Assembly (NCBI GenBank): GCA_017642335.1
Contig: JAGCPF010000011.1
Coordinates: forward strand, 1-64,000
DNA: 64,000 bases
Reading direction: 5' to 3'
Origin: Fibrobacter sp.
Lineage (GTDB): Bacteria > Fibrobacterota > Fibrobacteria > Fibrobacterales > Fibrobacteraceae
Below the pieces are notes generated by a model. It was not told the origin of the DNA. It saw only the letters and a list, made by a program, of their open reading frames with translations, and did no database searches. Below are positions 52,598 to 60,405 of the stretch, in pieces. Both the position numbers and the translations under genes were made by a program. How positions within the stretch are numbered: the stretch's first letter is position 1; each line of letters begins with the position of its first letter.

Positions 52598-53158
52598 CTA
52601 GTTCGCGATATCCATCAAGTCGTAGTACATAAGCCGTGTGTGCGGGTCGTTATCTTCGATGTTCATGAAACGGAAGCCGTTCTTTTCGTAGAAAGGGATT
52701 GCGTCTAGGTATGCGTCCACTGTTAAGAAACGGCAACCGGTCTTGTTTTCGGTGACGAACATCCATTTGATGTAATCCAGCACGGTGGTTCCAATTTGTT
52801 GCCCCTTGGCGGATATGTCAACGCCTAGACGACACAACTTGACTGCAGGGTAACTTTTTAAGCGCTTTTCGTTTGGAAAACCCTGTTTCTTGCGAAAGCG
52901 ATTAAATTCAGTCATGTCCTTGAAATCGCTTGTGGCAATCTTGTCGTTCGCCAGACTGCAGTAAGCGTAGACCTTGCTTGCGTCGTTGGCGTTAACGCAT
53001 GCATATGTAACGGCGATTAAGTGTTTTTGAAATGCCGATGCACGATTAAGGATAAAGTCGTTCAAATCTGCATCGCCACAGTCAAAGTGATTGACAGCCT
53101 TAGTGGGGCGTAACCTAACGAAATCTAAGTGTATTTTGCCTATACTGTTCTGAAGCAT
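52598..53158 (-). CDS. GNAT acetyltransferase, probable toxin of a TA pair
   Basis: 186 aa. Opens IHLDFVRLRPTKAVNHFDCGDADLNDFIL, the characteristic start of TacT/AtaT-type GNAT toxins (F.C....L..F). Motif A reads LCRLGVDISAKGQQIGTTVLDYI, and the end FLTVDAYLDAIPFYEKNGF supplies the catalytic Tyr. Such toxins acetylate aminoacyl-tRNA. It overlaps the 72-aa gene upstream by 19 nt, the order expected for antitoxin then toxin. A second, broken copy lies next to it. Confidence 0.8.
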   Translation of the reverse strand: MLQNSIGKIHLDFVRLRPTKAVNHFDCGDADLNDFILNRASAFQKHLIAVTYACVNANDASKVYAYCSLANDKIATSDFKDMTEFNRFRKKQGFPNEKRLKSYPAVKLCRLGVDISAKGQQIGTTVLDYIKWMFVTENKTGCRFLTVDAYLDAIPFYEKNGFRFMNIEDNDPHTRLMYYDLMDIAN

Positions 53159-53358
53159 GGATCGTCACCTCCGTTAGCCTCTTCGCGTGCGCGCATTTTT
53201 GCCATGCCACGTTCGTAAGCTTTTTTCATAAGTTCGTAATTCCGCTGGATGCGTGCACGAACTTCCGGAGGTTCCGGGTGCCGCTCTTCCATACGGGCTA
53301 AAAATCGGCGAGCGTCCTCGCCGAACAAAATCGGAGTCTCTCGAATTTCGCGAGCCAT
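53140..53358 (-). CDS. Small protein upstream of GNAT toxin, probable antitoxin, copy 1
   Basis: 72 aa: MAREIRETPILFGEDARRFLARMEER followed by a charged helix to residue 60. It is not a ribbon-helix-helix DUF1778 protein, the usual GNAT antitoxin, so it would be a different antitoxin type if that is its role. AGAGGG lies 3 nt before the ATG. The palindrome GGCCGAACGGCC (53394-53405) in its upstream region is conserved in the second copy and may be the autoregulatory operator. Confidence 0.7.
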   Translation of the reverse strand: MAREIRETPILFGEDARRFLARMEERHPEPPEVRARIQRNYELMKKAYERGMAKMRAREEANGGDDPCFRTV

Positions 53359-53491
53359 GATCCCTCTTTTGTTAATTGTCCATATATCAATCAGGCCGAA
53401 CGGCCAAGCGGCAACCGGTCAAGTTGGTTCCGTTGGTAAATATACTTAAAGAAAAAAGGAAAATCAAGTGGCTCGGTTGCGCGTGAGCCGC

Positions 53492-53626
53492 CTAGTTCGC
53501 GATATCCATCAAGTCGTAGTACATGAGCCGTGTGTGCGGGTCGTTATCCTCGATGTTCATGAACCGGAAACCGTTCTTTTCGTAGAAGGGGATTGCGTCT
53601 AGGTATGCGTCCACTGTTAAGAAACG
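53492..53626 (-). pseudogene. 3' fragment of second GNAT toxin copy
   Basis: 44 codons plus stop, beginning RFLTVDAYLDAIPFYEKNGF; the amino acids are identical to the intact copy, with several synonymous changes. Separated from its 5' part by the GIY-YIG cassette and a 21-bp unrelated stretch. Confidence 0.85.
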
Positions 53627-53648
53627 GCCGTTGGTGTGCTCCCAGATT

Positions 53649-53682
53649 GTCATTGCGAGCCTCGTAGAGGCGAAGCAATCTC
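53649..53682. repeat. REP-like palindromic element, copy 3 (left end of GIY-YIG cassette)
   Basis: GTCATTGCGAG, hairpin CCTCG-TAG(A)GG-type, then CGAAGCAATCTC. Same orientation as copy 1; inverted relative to copy 4. Confidence 0.8.
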
Positions 53683-53691
53683 AATCTAAAT

Positions 53692-53973
53692 TCAAAATTC
53701 ATTCTTAAACAAATCTTTCCATTCGGGATTTTGTGACTCAATTAGCTCTATTTTCTTTTTCCGATTACCAGCCTTTATCTGCTTTTCGCGCAATATGGCA
53801 TCCCTTATATCTTGAAAATACTCGCAATGTCCTAATTTCGTCACATTGTACTTGGCCGTAAATCCATGAAGCCTTTGCTTATGTTCAACTATTCTTCTAT
53901 ACAAGTCATTGGTAACACCTGTATAGAGAACACCGCGCGGTTTATTGAAAAGTATATATACCGCCGGTTTCAT
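53692..53973 (-). CDS. GIY-YIG (URI family) endonuclease
   Basis: 93 aa from ATG 53973 (or 53982). Motifs in order: AVYILFNKPRGVLYTGVTN (the GIY-YIG core in the usual single-domain form), DLYRRIVEHK with catalytic Arg, KLGHCEYF, and AILREKQIKAG with the metal-binding Glu, ending in the NPEWKDL typical of this small-protein group. It could nick or cut DNA. It lies between two inverted REP-like elements that have replaced the middle of a duplicated GNAT toxin gene. The longer frame to 54165 reads through the REP and toxin fragment and is not the real start. Confidence 0.88.
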   Translation of the reverse strand: MKPAVYILFNKPRGVLYTGVTNDLYRRIVEHKQRLHGFTAKYNVTKLGHCEYFQDIRDAILREKQIKAGNRKKKIELIESQNPEWKDLFKNEF

Positions 53974-53986
53974 AACATGCATGACA

Positions 53987-54022
53987 GAGATTGCTTCGGG
54001 GTGTTCCACCCCTCGCAATGAC
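53987..54022. repeat. REP-like palindromic element, copy 4 (right end of GIY-YIG cassette)
   Basis: GAGATTGCTTC, hairpin GGGGTG-TTC-CACCCC, then CTCGCAATGAC and AAAT. Inverted relative to copy 3, same orientation as copy 2, with which it shares the AAAT border. Confidence 0.85.
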
Positions 54023-54032
54023 AAATAAACCT

Positions 54033-54107
54033 GAATTTCTTTATCGCCTTTGTAGAATCTAATCGAATGAAATCGAGATGACTTAAATCTATACTTGTCT
54101 GAAACAT
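54033..54107 (-). pseudogene. 5' fragment of second GNAT toxin copy
   Basis: 25 codons, MFQTSIDLSHLDFIRLDSTKAIKKF, homologous to the first 25 residues of the intact toxin; homology then stops 11 nt before the REP-like element. Overlaps its antitoxin gene by 19 nt as in copy 1. Confidence 0.8.
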
Positions 54108-54307
54108 GGATCGACACCTCCGTTGGCTTCTTCGCGGGCGCGTTTTTCTCGCATACCCTCTTCATAAGCTTTTTTCACGAGTTCGTAATTCCGCTGGATG
54201 CGTGCACGAACTTCCGGAGGTTCCGGGTGCCGCTCTTCCATACGGGCTAAAAACCGGCGAGCGTCCTCGCCGAACAAAATCGGAGTCTCTCGAATTTCGC
54301 GAGCCAT
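54089..54307 (-). CDS. Small protein upstream of broken GNAT toxin, probable antitoxin, copy 2
   Basis: 72 aa, differing from copy 1 at about eight positions, all in the last 30 residues (for example YEEGMREKRAREE instead of YERGMAKMRAREE). The frame is intact although its toxin partner is destroyed, so it may persist as a solitary antitoxin able to act on copy 1. AGAGGG precedes ATG 54307. Confidence 0.72.
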   Translation of the reverse strand: MAREIRETPILFGEDARRFLARMEERHPEPPEVRARIQRNYELVKKAYEEGMREKRAREEANGGVDPCFRQV

Positions 54308-54464
54308 GATCCCTCTTTTGTTATTTGTCCATATATCAATCAGGCCGAACGGCCAAGCGGCAACCGATAAAGTCGATTCCATGATAATAAATATAACTAA
54401 AGTATGGAATAAATGCAAATCGAATGGGGAAAATGCATGTTCAGTGCAGTTGTGAAAACATTTA

Positions 54465-54500
54465 GAGCGGCCCCTTCACAGGGGTCGTTCTCTTTTTTTT
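54465..54500 (+). terminator. Strong intrinsic terminator without an upstream plus-strand gene
   Basis: GAGCGGCCCC-TTCACA-GGGGTCGTTC (two G.T pairs) then TCTTTTTTTT. No plus-strand gene ends before it; a short unrecognised transcript from about 54390 is possible. Confidence 0.85.
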
Positions 54501-54554
54501 CTATATTTGCTGACGGAAATTGACCAAAATTTTAAAAAAGGACAAAATAAGATC

Positions 54555-56030
54555 ATGTGTGAAAATTGCAATTCTGCCAAGTCTCCTGTTCGCGTGCGTT
54601 TTGCCCCGAGCCCGACGGGTTACCTGCATGTGGGCGGTGCCCGCACGGCTATCTACAACTACTTTTTTGCCAAGCACATGGGCGGTACGTTCTATCTGCG
54701 TATCGAAGATACCGACCGCAAGCGTTACAACGAGACTGCACTGCACGACTTGATGCACGACCTCAAGTGGTTGGGCCTCCAGTGGGATGAAGGTCCGGGT
54801 TGCGAAGGCGATTGCGGTCCGTACTTCCAGAGCGAACGTCTCGACATTTACCACCGCGAAATCAAGAAGCTACTGGATGCGGGCTGCGCCTACTACTGCT
54901 TCTGCACCGAAGAACGCCTGCAGGAAGTTCGTGCCGAACAGGAAAAGTCTCATGTGCCGGTCACGGGTTACGACCGCCATTGCCGTAATATCAGTCGCGA
55001 AGAAGCCGAAGCCCGCATTGCTGCCGGCGAAAAGGCCGTCATCCGCTTCAAGGTGCCGGAAACCGGCGTCACCGAATTCGACGACATGATCCGCGGCCAC
55101 ATCAGCTACCAGAACGAACTTTTGGACGACCTCGTGCTCATCAAGCGCGATGGTTACCCGACTTACCATTTTGCAAGCGTCGTGGACGACCACCTGATGG
55201 GTACGACGCACGTGCTCCGCGGCGACGAATGGATCAGCTCTACGCCGAAGCATGAACTGTTGTACAAGGCCTTTGGCTGGCAGCCGCCTGTTTGGTGCCA
55301 CCTGCCGGTGATTCTCGACAAGAACGGCGGCAAACTCTCTAAGCGCAAGGGTGCCGCCTCCGTGGGTGATTTCCGCGACCTCGGCTACCTGCCCGAAACG
55401 CTCGTGAACTACCTCGCTCTGCTCGGCTGGAATCCGGGTGACGACCGCGAAGTCATGACCATCAAGGAAATGGTCGAAAGCTTCACGCTCGAACGCATCA
55501 ACCCGAAGTCCGCAAGTTTTGACGAGAAGAAGTTGCAGTGGATGAACGGCCAGCACATCCACATTTGCGACGACGCGTTCCTCAAGGGAATCATGAAGGA
55601 AGGCCTTGCCGCGAAGGGTATCGACCTCTCCAACGAACCGGAAGCACGCCTCGACGAAATCGTGAAGCAGCTCAAGCCGCGTGCCCACTTTGTGCAGGAC
55701 TTGGCCGAAATGGCTGTGTACTTCTTTGTCGCCCCGACGACTTACGACGAGAAGGGTGCGAAGAAACATTTTGGTGAAGGCTCCAAGGAAGTAGCGACAC
55801 TCGTGCGCGACATGCTCGCTTCCATCGAAGATTTCAAGACTCCGGTTATCGAGAAGGGGTTCTACGACCTCGCCGAACGTTGCGGCCACAAGGTCGGTGA
55901 ACTCGTCGGTGCTCCGCGTCTCGCTGTTTCCGGCGTTACCGCTGGCCCGGGCCTCTGGGAAATGTTCGAAATCATCGGCAAGGAAGAAGTGCTCCGCCGC
56001 ATCGACGTGGCAATGCCGCTGATGAAGTAG
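54555..56030 (+). CDS. gltX: Glutamyl-tRNA synthetase
   Basis: 491 aa. Class I signature FAPSPTGYLHVGGARTA (HIGH equivalent HVGG), EDTDR, and KLSKRKG (KMSKS equivalent). GluRS-specific DGYPTYHFASVVDDHLMGTTHVLRG is also present. Start at ATG 54555, with AAAGGA about 12 nt before; the upstream ATG 54507 is close to the probable RNA start (TATATT at 54502-54507) and gives an unusual extension. A four-Cys stretch at the very N-terminus (CENCN) is not standard. Confidence 0.95.
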   Translation: MCENCNSAKSPVRVRFAPSPTGYLHVGGARTAIYNYFFAKHMGGTFYLRIEDTDRKRYNETALHDLMHDLKWLGLQWDEGPGCEGDCGPYFQSERLDIYHREIKKLLDAGCAYYCFCTEERLQEVRAEQEKSHVPVTGYDRHCRNISREEAEARIAAGEKAVIRFKVPETGVTEFDDMIRGHISYQNELLDDLVLIKRDGYPTYHFASVVDDHLMGTTHVLRGDEWISSTPKHELLYKAFGWQPPVWCHLPVILDKNGGKLSKRKGAASVGDFRDLGYLPETLVNYLALLGWNPGDDREVMTIKEMVESFTLERINPKSASFDEKKLQWMNGQHIHICDDAFLKGIMKEGLAAKGIDLSNEPEARLDEIVKQLKPRAHFVQDLAEMAVYFFVAPTTYDEKGAKKHFGEGSKEVATLVRDMLASIEDFKTPVIEKGFYDLAERCGHKVGELVGAPRLAVSGVTAGPGLWEMFEIIGKEEVLRRIDVAMPLMK

Positions 56031-56072
56031 TTACTCTGGATCCTACCCTCTAGATTCTAGCCCCTAGTTCCC

Positions 56073-57323
56073 ATGCGCTCTCAGTTCCCTCATAGGCTCT
56101 ACACTTTGCCGCTCTTTTGCCGGCGCTGTCAGCGCGTGGTCGAGCACGGTGTTTTTGCCAGGGAAGCTTATTCGACGTATGGGGGCATGAATTCGGGGAT
56201 TCCTCTGCTCTGTTGTTGCGAACGGTGCCAGTCCGTGTTCATTGCCTTTTCGCAGGAGTTTTCTTTCTGCAGCGACAAGACGAGGAATGGCGACTACGCC
56301 AAAATCTATGGGCGAAACAGGATTGCTCCGGGGAATTGGCTGTATTTCAAGGGAAAGGCGAAGCCGGGCTTCGTGAAGAGCTATTTCCAGACGTCGGAAA
56401 AGGAAATCATCGTGTTGAGTTACGATGGTGGCCCCGACCAGAAGGTGGAATGTCCGAACGTCGTCATCAACGAGGAAGAATCTCCTGACGGATATCGCTT
56501 GCTGCCGGCGCAGAGTGCGCAGACGCTTATCGGCGACCATGTCTACCACGCCATCCGCAACGCTTTCGGTGTGGCTGTCGGTCTGGTGAACGATGGCGAG
56601 AAGGACCTGCTAGCCGTGCTGCTTGATGATGGAACCATCCTTTTCCTCGCGCTGCCGGTGACTTCGCAGAACTTGCCGAATCCCAAACTCGCAGAAATCG
56701 TGCGTAGCAGGCTAAGCCAACTTTTCCCCGATGACGCACGACGCATCTCGGTAAACGTGGGGCAGGGCGTTGTCTACTTGGACGGCCTGGTCCGCAACCT
56801 CTCGGTAAAGCGGGCGCTCAAAGGCTGTGTCGAAGCGCTTCCGAAAGTACGCGGCTGTGTCGACTTCATGAGGGTCGCGACGAGCAGTTTCGTTTCGGAT
56901 TCCGTGATGGAAAACGACGTGCTGTCGATTCTCGAGACGCCGGGCGTGCGTGTCTTTGATTACGGCGTGAAGGTCGAGCAGGGCAAGGTGACGGTCACCG
57001 CTTCTTGCTTTGAGGACTACGATTTGAAGGAATTGGAGCGCCGCATTACGGAGTATCCCGGCGTACAGGAACTCGTTTTCTCGTTGAACGTACTCCCGAT
57101 GGATGCAATGCCCAACCGGGAACTGTGCGAAGAAATTGAAAGGTCGCTCGAAACGAGTACGCTCCTTTCGGGGGCAAAAATAAGGGTTTCGTTTGTCAGG
57201 AATAAATTTTTGCTGGAAGGCCGCGTGTCTTCCAACTTCCAGAAACAACTTGCGTTTCTTTCGACCATGAGGGCGACCAAGTCGCCGTCGGTAGAAAATA
57301 AATTGAGAATCATTTTGAAATAA
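56073..57323 (+). CDS. Zinc-ribbon protein with BON-like domains
   Basis: 416 aa, no signal peptide. N-terminal CRRC ... CCCERC (residues about 16-49) suggests a treble-clef or ribbon. Around 205-270 and 275-340 there are BON-like repeats (RRISVNVGQGVVYLDGLVRNLSVKRALKGCVEALPKVRGCVDFM is summarised by VYLDGLV and KVRGCVDF) in which beta-alpha-beta units alternate; a third lies at the end (IRVSFVRNKFLLEGRVSS). BON domains usually bind membranes or polymers. Function unknown. Only 10 nt upstream of the WYL regulator, so likely in one operon with it and queA. Confidence 0.68.
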   Translation: MRSQFPHRLYTLPLFCRRCQRVVEHGVFAREAYSTYGGMNSGIPLLCCCERCQSVFIAFSQEFSFCSDKTRNGDYAKIYGRNRIAPGNWLYFKGKAKPGFVKSYFQTSEKEIIVLSYDGGPDQKVECPNVVINEEESPDGYRLLPAQSAQTLIGDHVYHAIRNAFGVAVGLVNDGEKDLLAVLLDDGTILFLALPVTSQNLPNPKLAEIVRSRLSQLFPDDARRISVNVGQGVVYLDGLVRNLSVKRALKGCVEALPKVRGCVDFMRVATSSFVSDSVMENDVLSILETPGVRVFDYGVKVEQGKVTVTASCFEDYDLKELERRITEYPGVQELVFSLNVLPMDAMPNRELCEEIERSLETSTLLSGAKIRVSFVRNKFLLEGRVSSNFQKQLAFLSTMRATKSPSVENKLRIILK

Positions 57324-57333
57324 AGGAGTCGTT

Positions 57334-58314
57334 ATGGCTACGGGTTACGAAAAGATAAACAACATCAAAAATATTCTTTGCAAGCCGATGACTGTCGAAA
57401 GCTTGGCCATCTCGCTCAATTGCAAGCCTCGCACGATTTATCGCCATATCCAACAACTCGAAAAAGAAAACTGCGGTCTGCACAAGTTCAAACAGGATGG
57501 GCAGACTTTCTATGTCGTTCAGCCGGAACAGAAGACGGACTTTAACCAAGATCTCGTGAAAAAGCTGGAGAAGCTTCGCAAGTCGTTTGAAAGCGATTCT
57601 CCGACTGGGGTGAAGAACCTGAAAATTATCGACAACCTGATTAATTCCTTGAGCGTGACTGACCCGGATTCTTTCAAGGTGGATCCCATTTCGGTGGACC
57701 CCGATTTTGAACTGGATTATGGCCCCTTCTGCGATCGCAACCTTAAGGACACCATCGTTTCCAAAATTCTCAAGGCTATTCATGACGGCGTGAAGGTCAA
57801 TATCACCTACCGCAGCACTACGCGCGAAGGTGAGGACCAGGAAACCTTTACGGTGAGCCCGGTCAAGCTCGTGCTTCGCGTAGATACGTTGTACCTGATT
57901 GCTGCCAACGATGAATTCGAGGAAACCCAGATTTTCAGGAACTATGTTGTTGAAAATATTGTCAACATGACGATGACGAACATTCCTGTCGTGAAGCTGG
58001 CGTTCGATTCAAAAGTCCATTATAAGTATACGTTCGGCAAGTGGACTGATGCCAATCTTCCGCCACAGGATATTTCGCTTGTGGTCAAGTCCAAATGGCT
58101 GCAGAGCCAGTTCAAAAAATCCAACTTTGTTCCGGCAGCGGTCATTAAAGAAACCAAGTCCCGCTTTGTCGTGGACTTGAAGTTGCGCATCACTCCGGAT
58201 TTCAAGTCTTGGCTTCTGGGCGTGCTTCCGGATGTCGAAATTTTGAAGCCGGCGAGCCTCAAGGCCGACATGAAAAACCTCCTCAAGGAAGCGATGAAAT
58301 CTCTCCAGGGTTAA
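57334..58314 (+). CDS. WYL-domain transcriptional regulator
   Basis: 326 aa. N-terminal helix-turn-helix (about 17-45: MTVESLAISLNCKPRTIYRHIQ), then a WYL domain (about 145-225: KILKAIHDGVKVNITYRST, VSPVKLVLRVDTLYLIAANDE, FRNYVVENIVNM) and a WCX-like C-terminal extension (about 230-326). WYL domains bind ligands, often nucleic acid or nucleotides. GGAG precedes the ATG. One nt separates it from queA, so a role in tRNA-modification or stress control is possible but not shown. Confidence 0.9.
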   Translation: MATGYEKINNIKNILCKPMTVESLAISLNCKPRTIYRHIQQLEKENCGLHKFKQDGQTFYVVQPEQKTDFNQDLVKKLEKLRKSFESDSPTGVKNLKIIDNLINSLSVTDPDSFKVDPISVDPDFELDYGPFCDRNLKDTIVSKILKAIHDGVKVNITYRSTTREGEDQETFTVSPVKLVLRVDTLYLIAANDEFEETQIFRNYVVENIVNMTMTNIPVVKLAFDSKVHYKYTFGKWTDANLPPQDISLVVKSKWLQSQFKKSNFVPAAVIKETKSRFVVDLKLRITPDFKSWLLGVLPDVEILKPASLKADMKNLLKEAMKSLQG

Positions 58315-58315
58315 G

Positions 58316-59359
58316 ATGGAACACAGGCTTTCTGATTACAATTTTGAATTCCCGCCAGAGCTGATTGCGAGCCGCACGGCAGGGAAGGGCAAGACCCGCA
58401 TTCTGTATTGCCCCAAGAACGGTGGCGAGAGGCGAATTCTCAAGGCTCCGGAGATTGTCGACTTGTTCAATCCCGGCGATTGCCTTGTGGTGAACAATAC
58501 CAAGGTGATTCCTGCGAGGCTGTACGGCCACACGTTGCATGGCGGCGAGGTCGAGACGCTTCTGGTGCAGTCGCTGATTCCCGCCGAAGACGGCTCCGCC
58601 CGCTACGAGGCGCAGGTGCGCCCGGGCAAGGCTTTCAAAATCGGCCGCGAACTCGAAATCGCGGGTGTGAAGACGGTCGTCGAAGACGTCCGTGAAGACG
58701 GGGCACGCGTGCTGCGCTTTGCGGTGACCCCGGTGGAACTTGAGTCGGTGATGAATCGCGAGGGACACGTCCCGCTGCCGCCGTACATCAACCGCCCCGA
58801 CGACGAAGACGACAAGAAGGCTTACCAGACGATTTTTGCGAAGTATTCCGGTGCGGTGGCCGCCCCGACGGCGAGCTTGCACTTTAGCGAGCAGATGCTC
58901 GAAGACCTCAAGGCAAGGGGCGTGTACGTGGCTGAAGTGACTCTGCACGTGGGGCCCGGCACCTTCCAGAACATCTCGGTCGAAGATTTTACCCAGCACA
59001 AGATGCACGGCGAACATTACGAACTCACGCCCGAAAACGCCGACATCATCAACAAGGCCAAGCGCGAAGGCGGCCGTATCGTGACGGTCGGGACAACGAG
59101 TACCCGCGTTATCGAGACGATTGCCGACGCGAATGGATTCCTGAAACCGCAGAAAGGCGTGACGCACGCGTTCTTCTATCCCGGCTACCGCTACAAGATT
59201 GTGGACGGACTCCTCACCAATTTCCATTGGCCCAAGAGCTCGCTTATCTTGCTCGTGTCCGCATTCTACGGACGTGAAAATACGCTGGCCGCATACAAGA
59301 TGGCCGTAGAGAACAGAATGAAACTGTTCAGCTACGGCGACGGAATGCTGATATTGTAA
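58316..59359 (+). CDS. queA: S-adenosylmethionine:tRNA ribosyltransferase-isomerase
   Basis: 347 aa, standard length. Opens LSDYNFEFPPELIASRTA, then VVNNTKVIPARLYG, LPPYINRPDDEDDKKAYQTIFAK, GAVAAPTASLHFSE and TSTRVIET; all QueA marks. It adds the ribosyl group that forms epoxyqueuosine in tRNA. The product works downstream of the queuosine-precursor transporter at 19724. Start ATG is 1 nt after the preceding stop. Confidence 0.96.
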   Translation: MEHRLSDYNFEFPPELIASRTAGKGKTRILYCPKNGGERRILKAPEIVDLFNPGDCLVVNNTKVIPARLYGHTLHGGEVETLLVQSLIPAEDGSARYEAQVRPGKAFKIGRELEIAGVKTVVEDVREDGARVLRFAVTPVELESVMNREGHVPLPPYINRPDDEDDKKAYQTIFAKYSGAVAAPTASLHFSEQMLEDLKARGVYVAEVTLHVGPGTFQNISVEDFTQHKMHGEHYELTPENADIINKAKREGGRIVTVGTTSTRVIETIADANGFLKPQKGVTHAFFYPGYRYKIVDGLLTNFHWPKSSLILLVSAFYGRENTLAAYKMAVENRMKLFSYGDGMLIL

Positions 59360-59365
59360 CTGGGG

Positions 59366-59863
59366 TTAGTTGTTCCCGCCCTGGTCGCCTTCGGCTTCCA
59401 GCGTCGGGATGTTTTTCTCTTCGTTGCAGAGGTTCTCTTCGCGGATCTTGAACGTGAAGTCCACGAGGTTGTTCTCGAACATCTTCTGATACGGCTTCTT
59501 CATCTGCACGCCTTCGAGCGCACAGGTGCAGTAGTTCACGCGCTGCACGAGCTTGGAACCGTTGCCGGGTGTACCCTTGGCAAAGACGCATTCGTGCATG
59601 ATGGCATATTCGAGGGCACGGTCGTAGCGGAACTTGCATTTGTTCTTCGCGTCGGGGAGGGCCGCCACCTTCTCGATGATGCCTTCGGTCGGGACGCTGT
59701 TCATGACGCTGCAGGTCACGAACCCGAGAATATAAATGAGCAGGGCCACTGCGCCAATGATAATCAAACGCTTCGAGCGGGGCAGCTTGCTGAACTTGTT
59801 GCCGAGTGCCGCGAAGGTTTGCGTGGCGTGGAGCTTAACGTCGTCTGAATCATTCTGTGCCAT
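59366..59863 (-). CDS. Membrane-anchored hypothetical protein with periplasmic Cys-rich domain
   Basis: 165 aa from ATG 59863. A charged 30-residue N-terminus, one membrane helix (about 34-54: LIIIGAVALLIYILGFVTCSV), then an exported domain with CKFRYDRALEYAIMHECVF, YCTCALEGVQ and NLCNEEK. The Cys spacing suggests two disulfides. No family known. TATATT (59871-59876) ends 7 nt upstream with no Shine-Dalgarno. Convergent with queA. Confidence 0.72.
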   Translation of the reverse strand: MAQNDSDDVKLHATQTFAALGNKFSKLPRSKRLIIIGAVALLIYILGFVTCSVMNSVPTEGIIEKVAALPDAKNKCKFRYDRALEYAIMHECVFAKGTPGNGSKLVQRVNYCTCALEGVQMKKPYQKMFENNLVDFTFKIREENLCNEEKNIPTLEAEGDQGGNN

Positions 59864-59877
59864 AATGTCCAATATAG

Positions 59878-60405
59878 TTATTGTTTTTCTTCAAGCGTCC
59901 AGACATCCGGAAAAGTGCGGTATTCGTCTGCAAAATCGAGCCCGTAGCCCACGACGAACGCATTCGGGATTTCAAAACCCACGTAATCGGCCTTGATTGG
60001 CACTTCGCGGCGTTCGGGCTTGTCGAGGAACACGCAGGTCCTGATTTCCTTGGCCCCCATTGCGGAGAGTTCCTTGACGAGTGCCTGCATCGTGTGCCCG
60101 GTGTCCAGGATGTCGTCCACCAGCAGCAGGCGAGCCCCTTCAATCTTGGCGTTGTCGAGTCCGCTCACCTTCACCTTGTGCGAAGATTCCGTGGAGTCCC
60201 CGTAGCTCGAAGCCTTGATGAACTTGACTTGTGTCTTTTTCCTGGGCATGGCGCGGCAGAGGTCTGCCACAAAGATGAACGAGCCTGTCATGGCCCCGAC
60301 GATGATGTCGAAGTCGTATTCCCCGCCAATCTGCTTGCCCAGTTCGCCGATACGTTTGGCAATTTTTTGGGCGTCGATGAGCGGGGCTTTCGACAGGTTA
60401 AGCAT
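59878..60405 (-). CDS. hpt: Hypoxanthine phosphoribosyltransferase
   Basis: 175 aa. PRPP-binding LLLVDDILDTGHTM (about 92-105), GAMTGSFIFVADL (37-49), FIKASSYG and the C-terminal DYVGFEIPNAFVVGYGLDFADEYR purine-binding segment are typical of HPRT. It salvages hypoxanthine/guanine. Its start overlaps the end of the GH57 gene by 8 nt, an unexpected operon partner. Confidence 0.94.
   Translation of the reverse strand: MLNLSKAPLIDAQKIAKRIGELGKQIGGEYDFDIIVGAMTGSFIFVADLCRAMPRKKTQVKFIKASSYGDSTESSHKVKVSGLDNAKIEGARLLLVDDILDTGHTMQALVKELSAMGAKEIRTCVFLDKPERREVPIKADYVGFEIPNAFVVGYGLDFADEYRTFPDVWTLEEKQ

Larger units (their letters stand above)
52598..54375. repeat. Tandem duplication of the antitoxin-GNAT locus
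   Basis: Unit 1: 52598-about 53425; unit 2: 53492-about 54375. Both start with the same upstream sequence (palindrome, ribosome site), the antitoxin gene, the 19-nt overlap and the toxin. Unit 2 has lost toxin codons about 26-142 and gained a GIY-YIG cassette. Confidence 0.85.

Noticed and set aside
53692..54165. 157-codon reading of the GIY-YIG gene
   Set aside because: The first 60 codons translate the antitoxin overlap, toxin fragment and REP-like hairpin in another frame; the conserved domain begins at ATG 53973.
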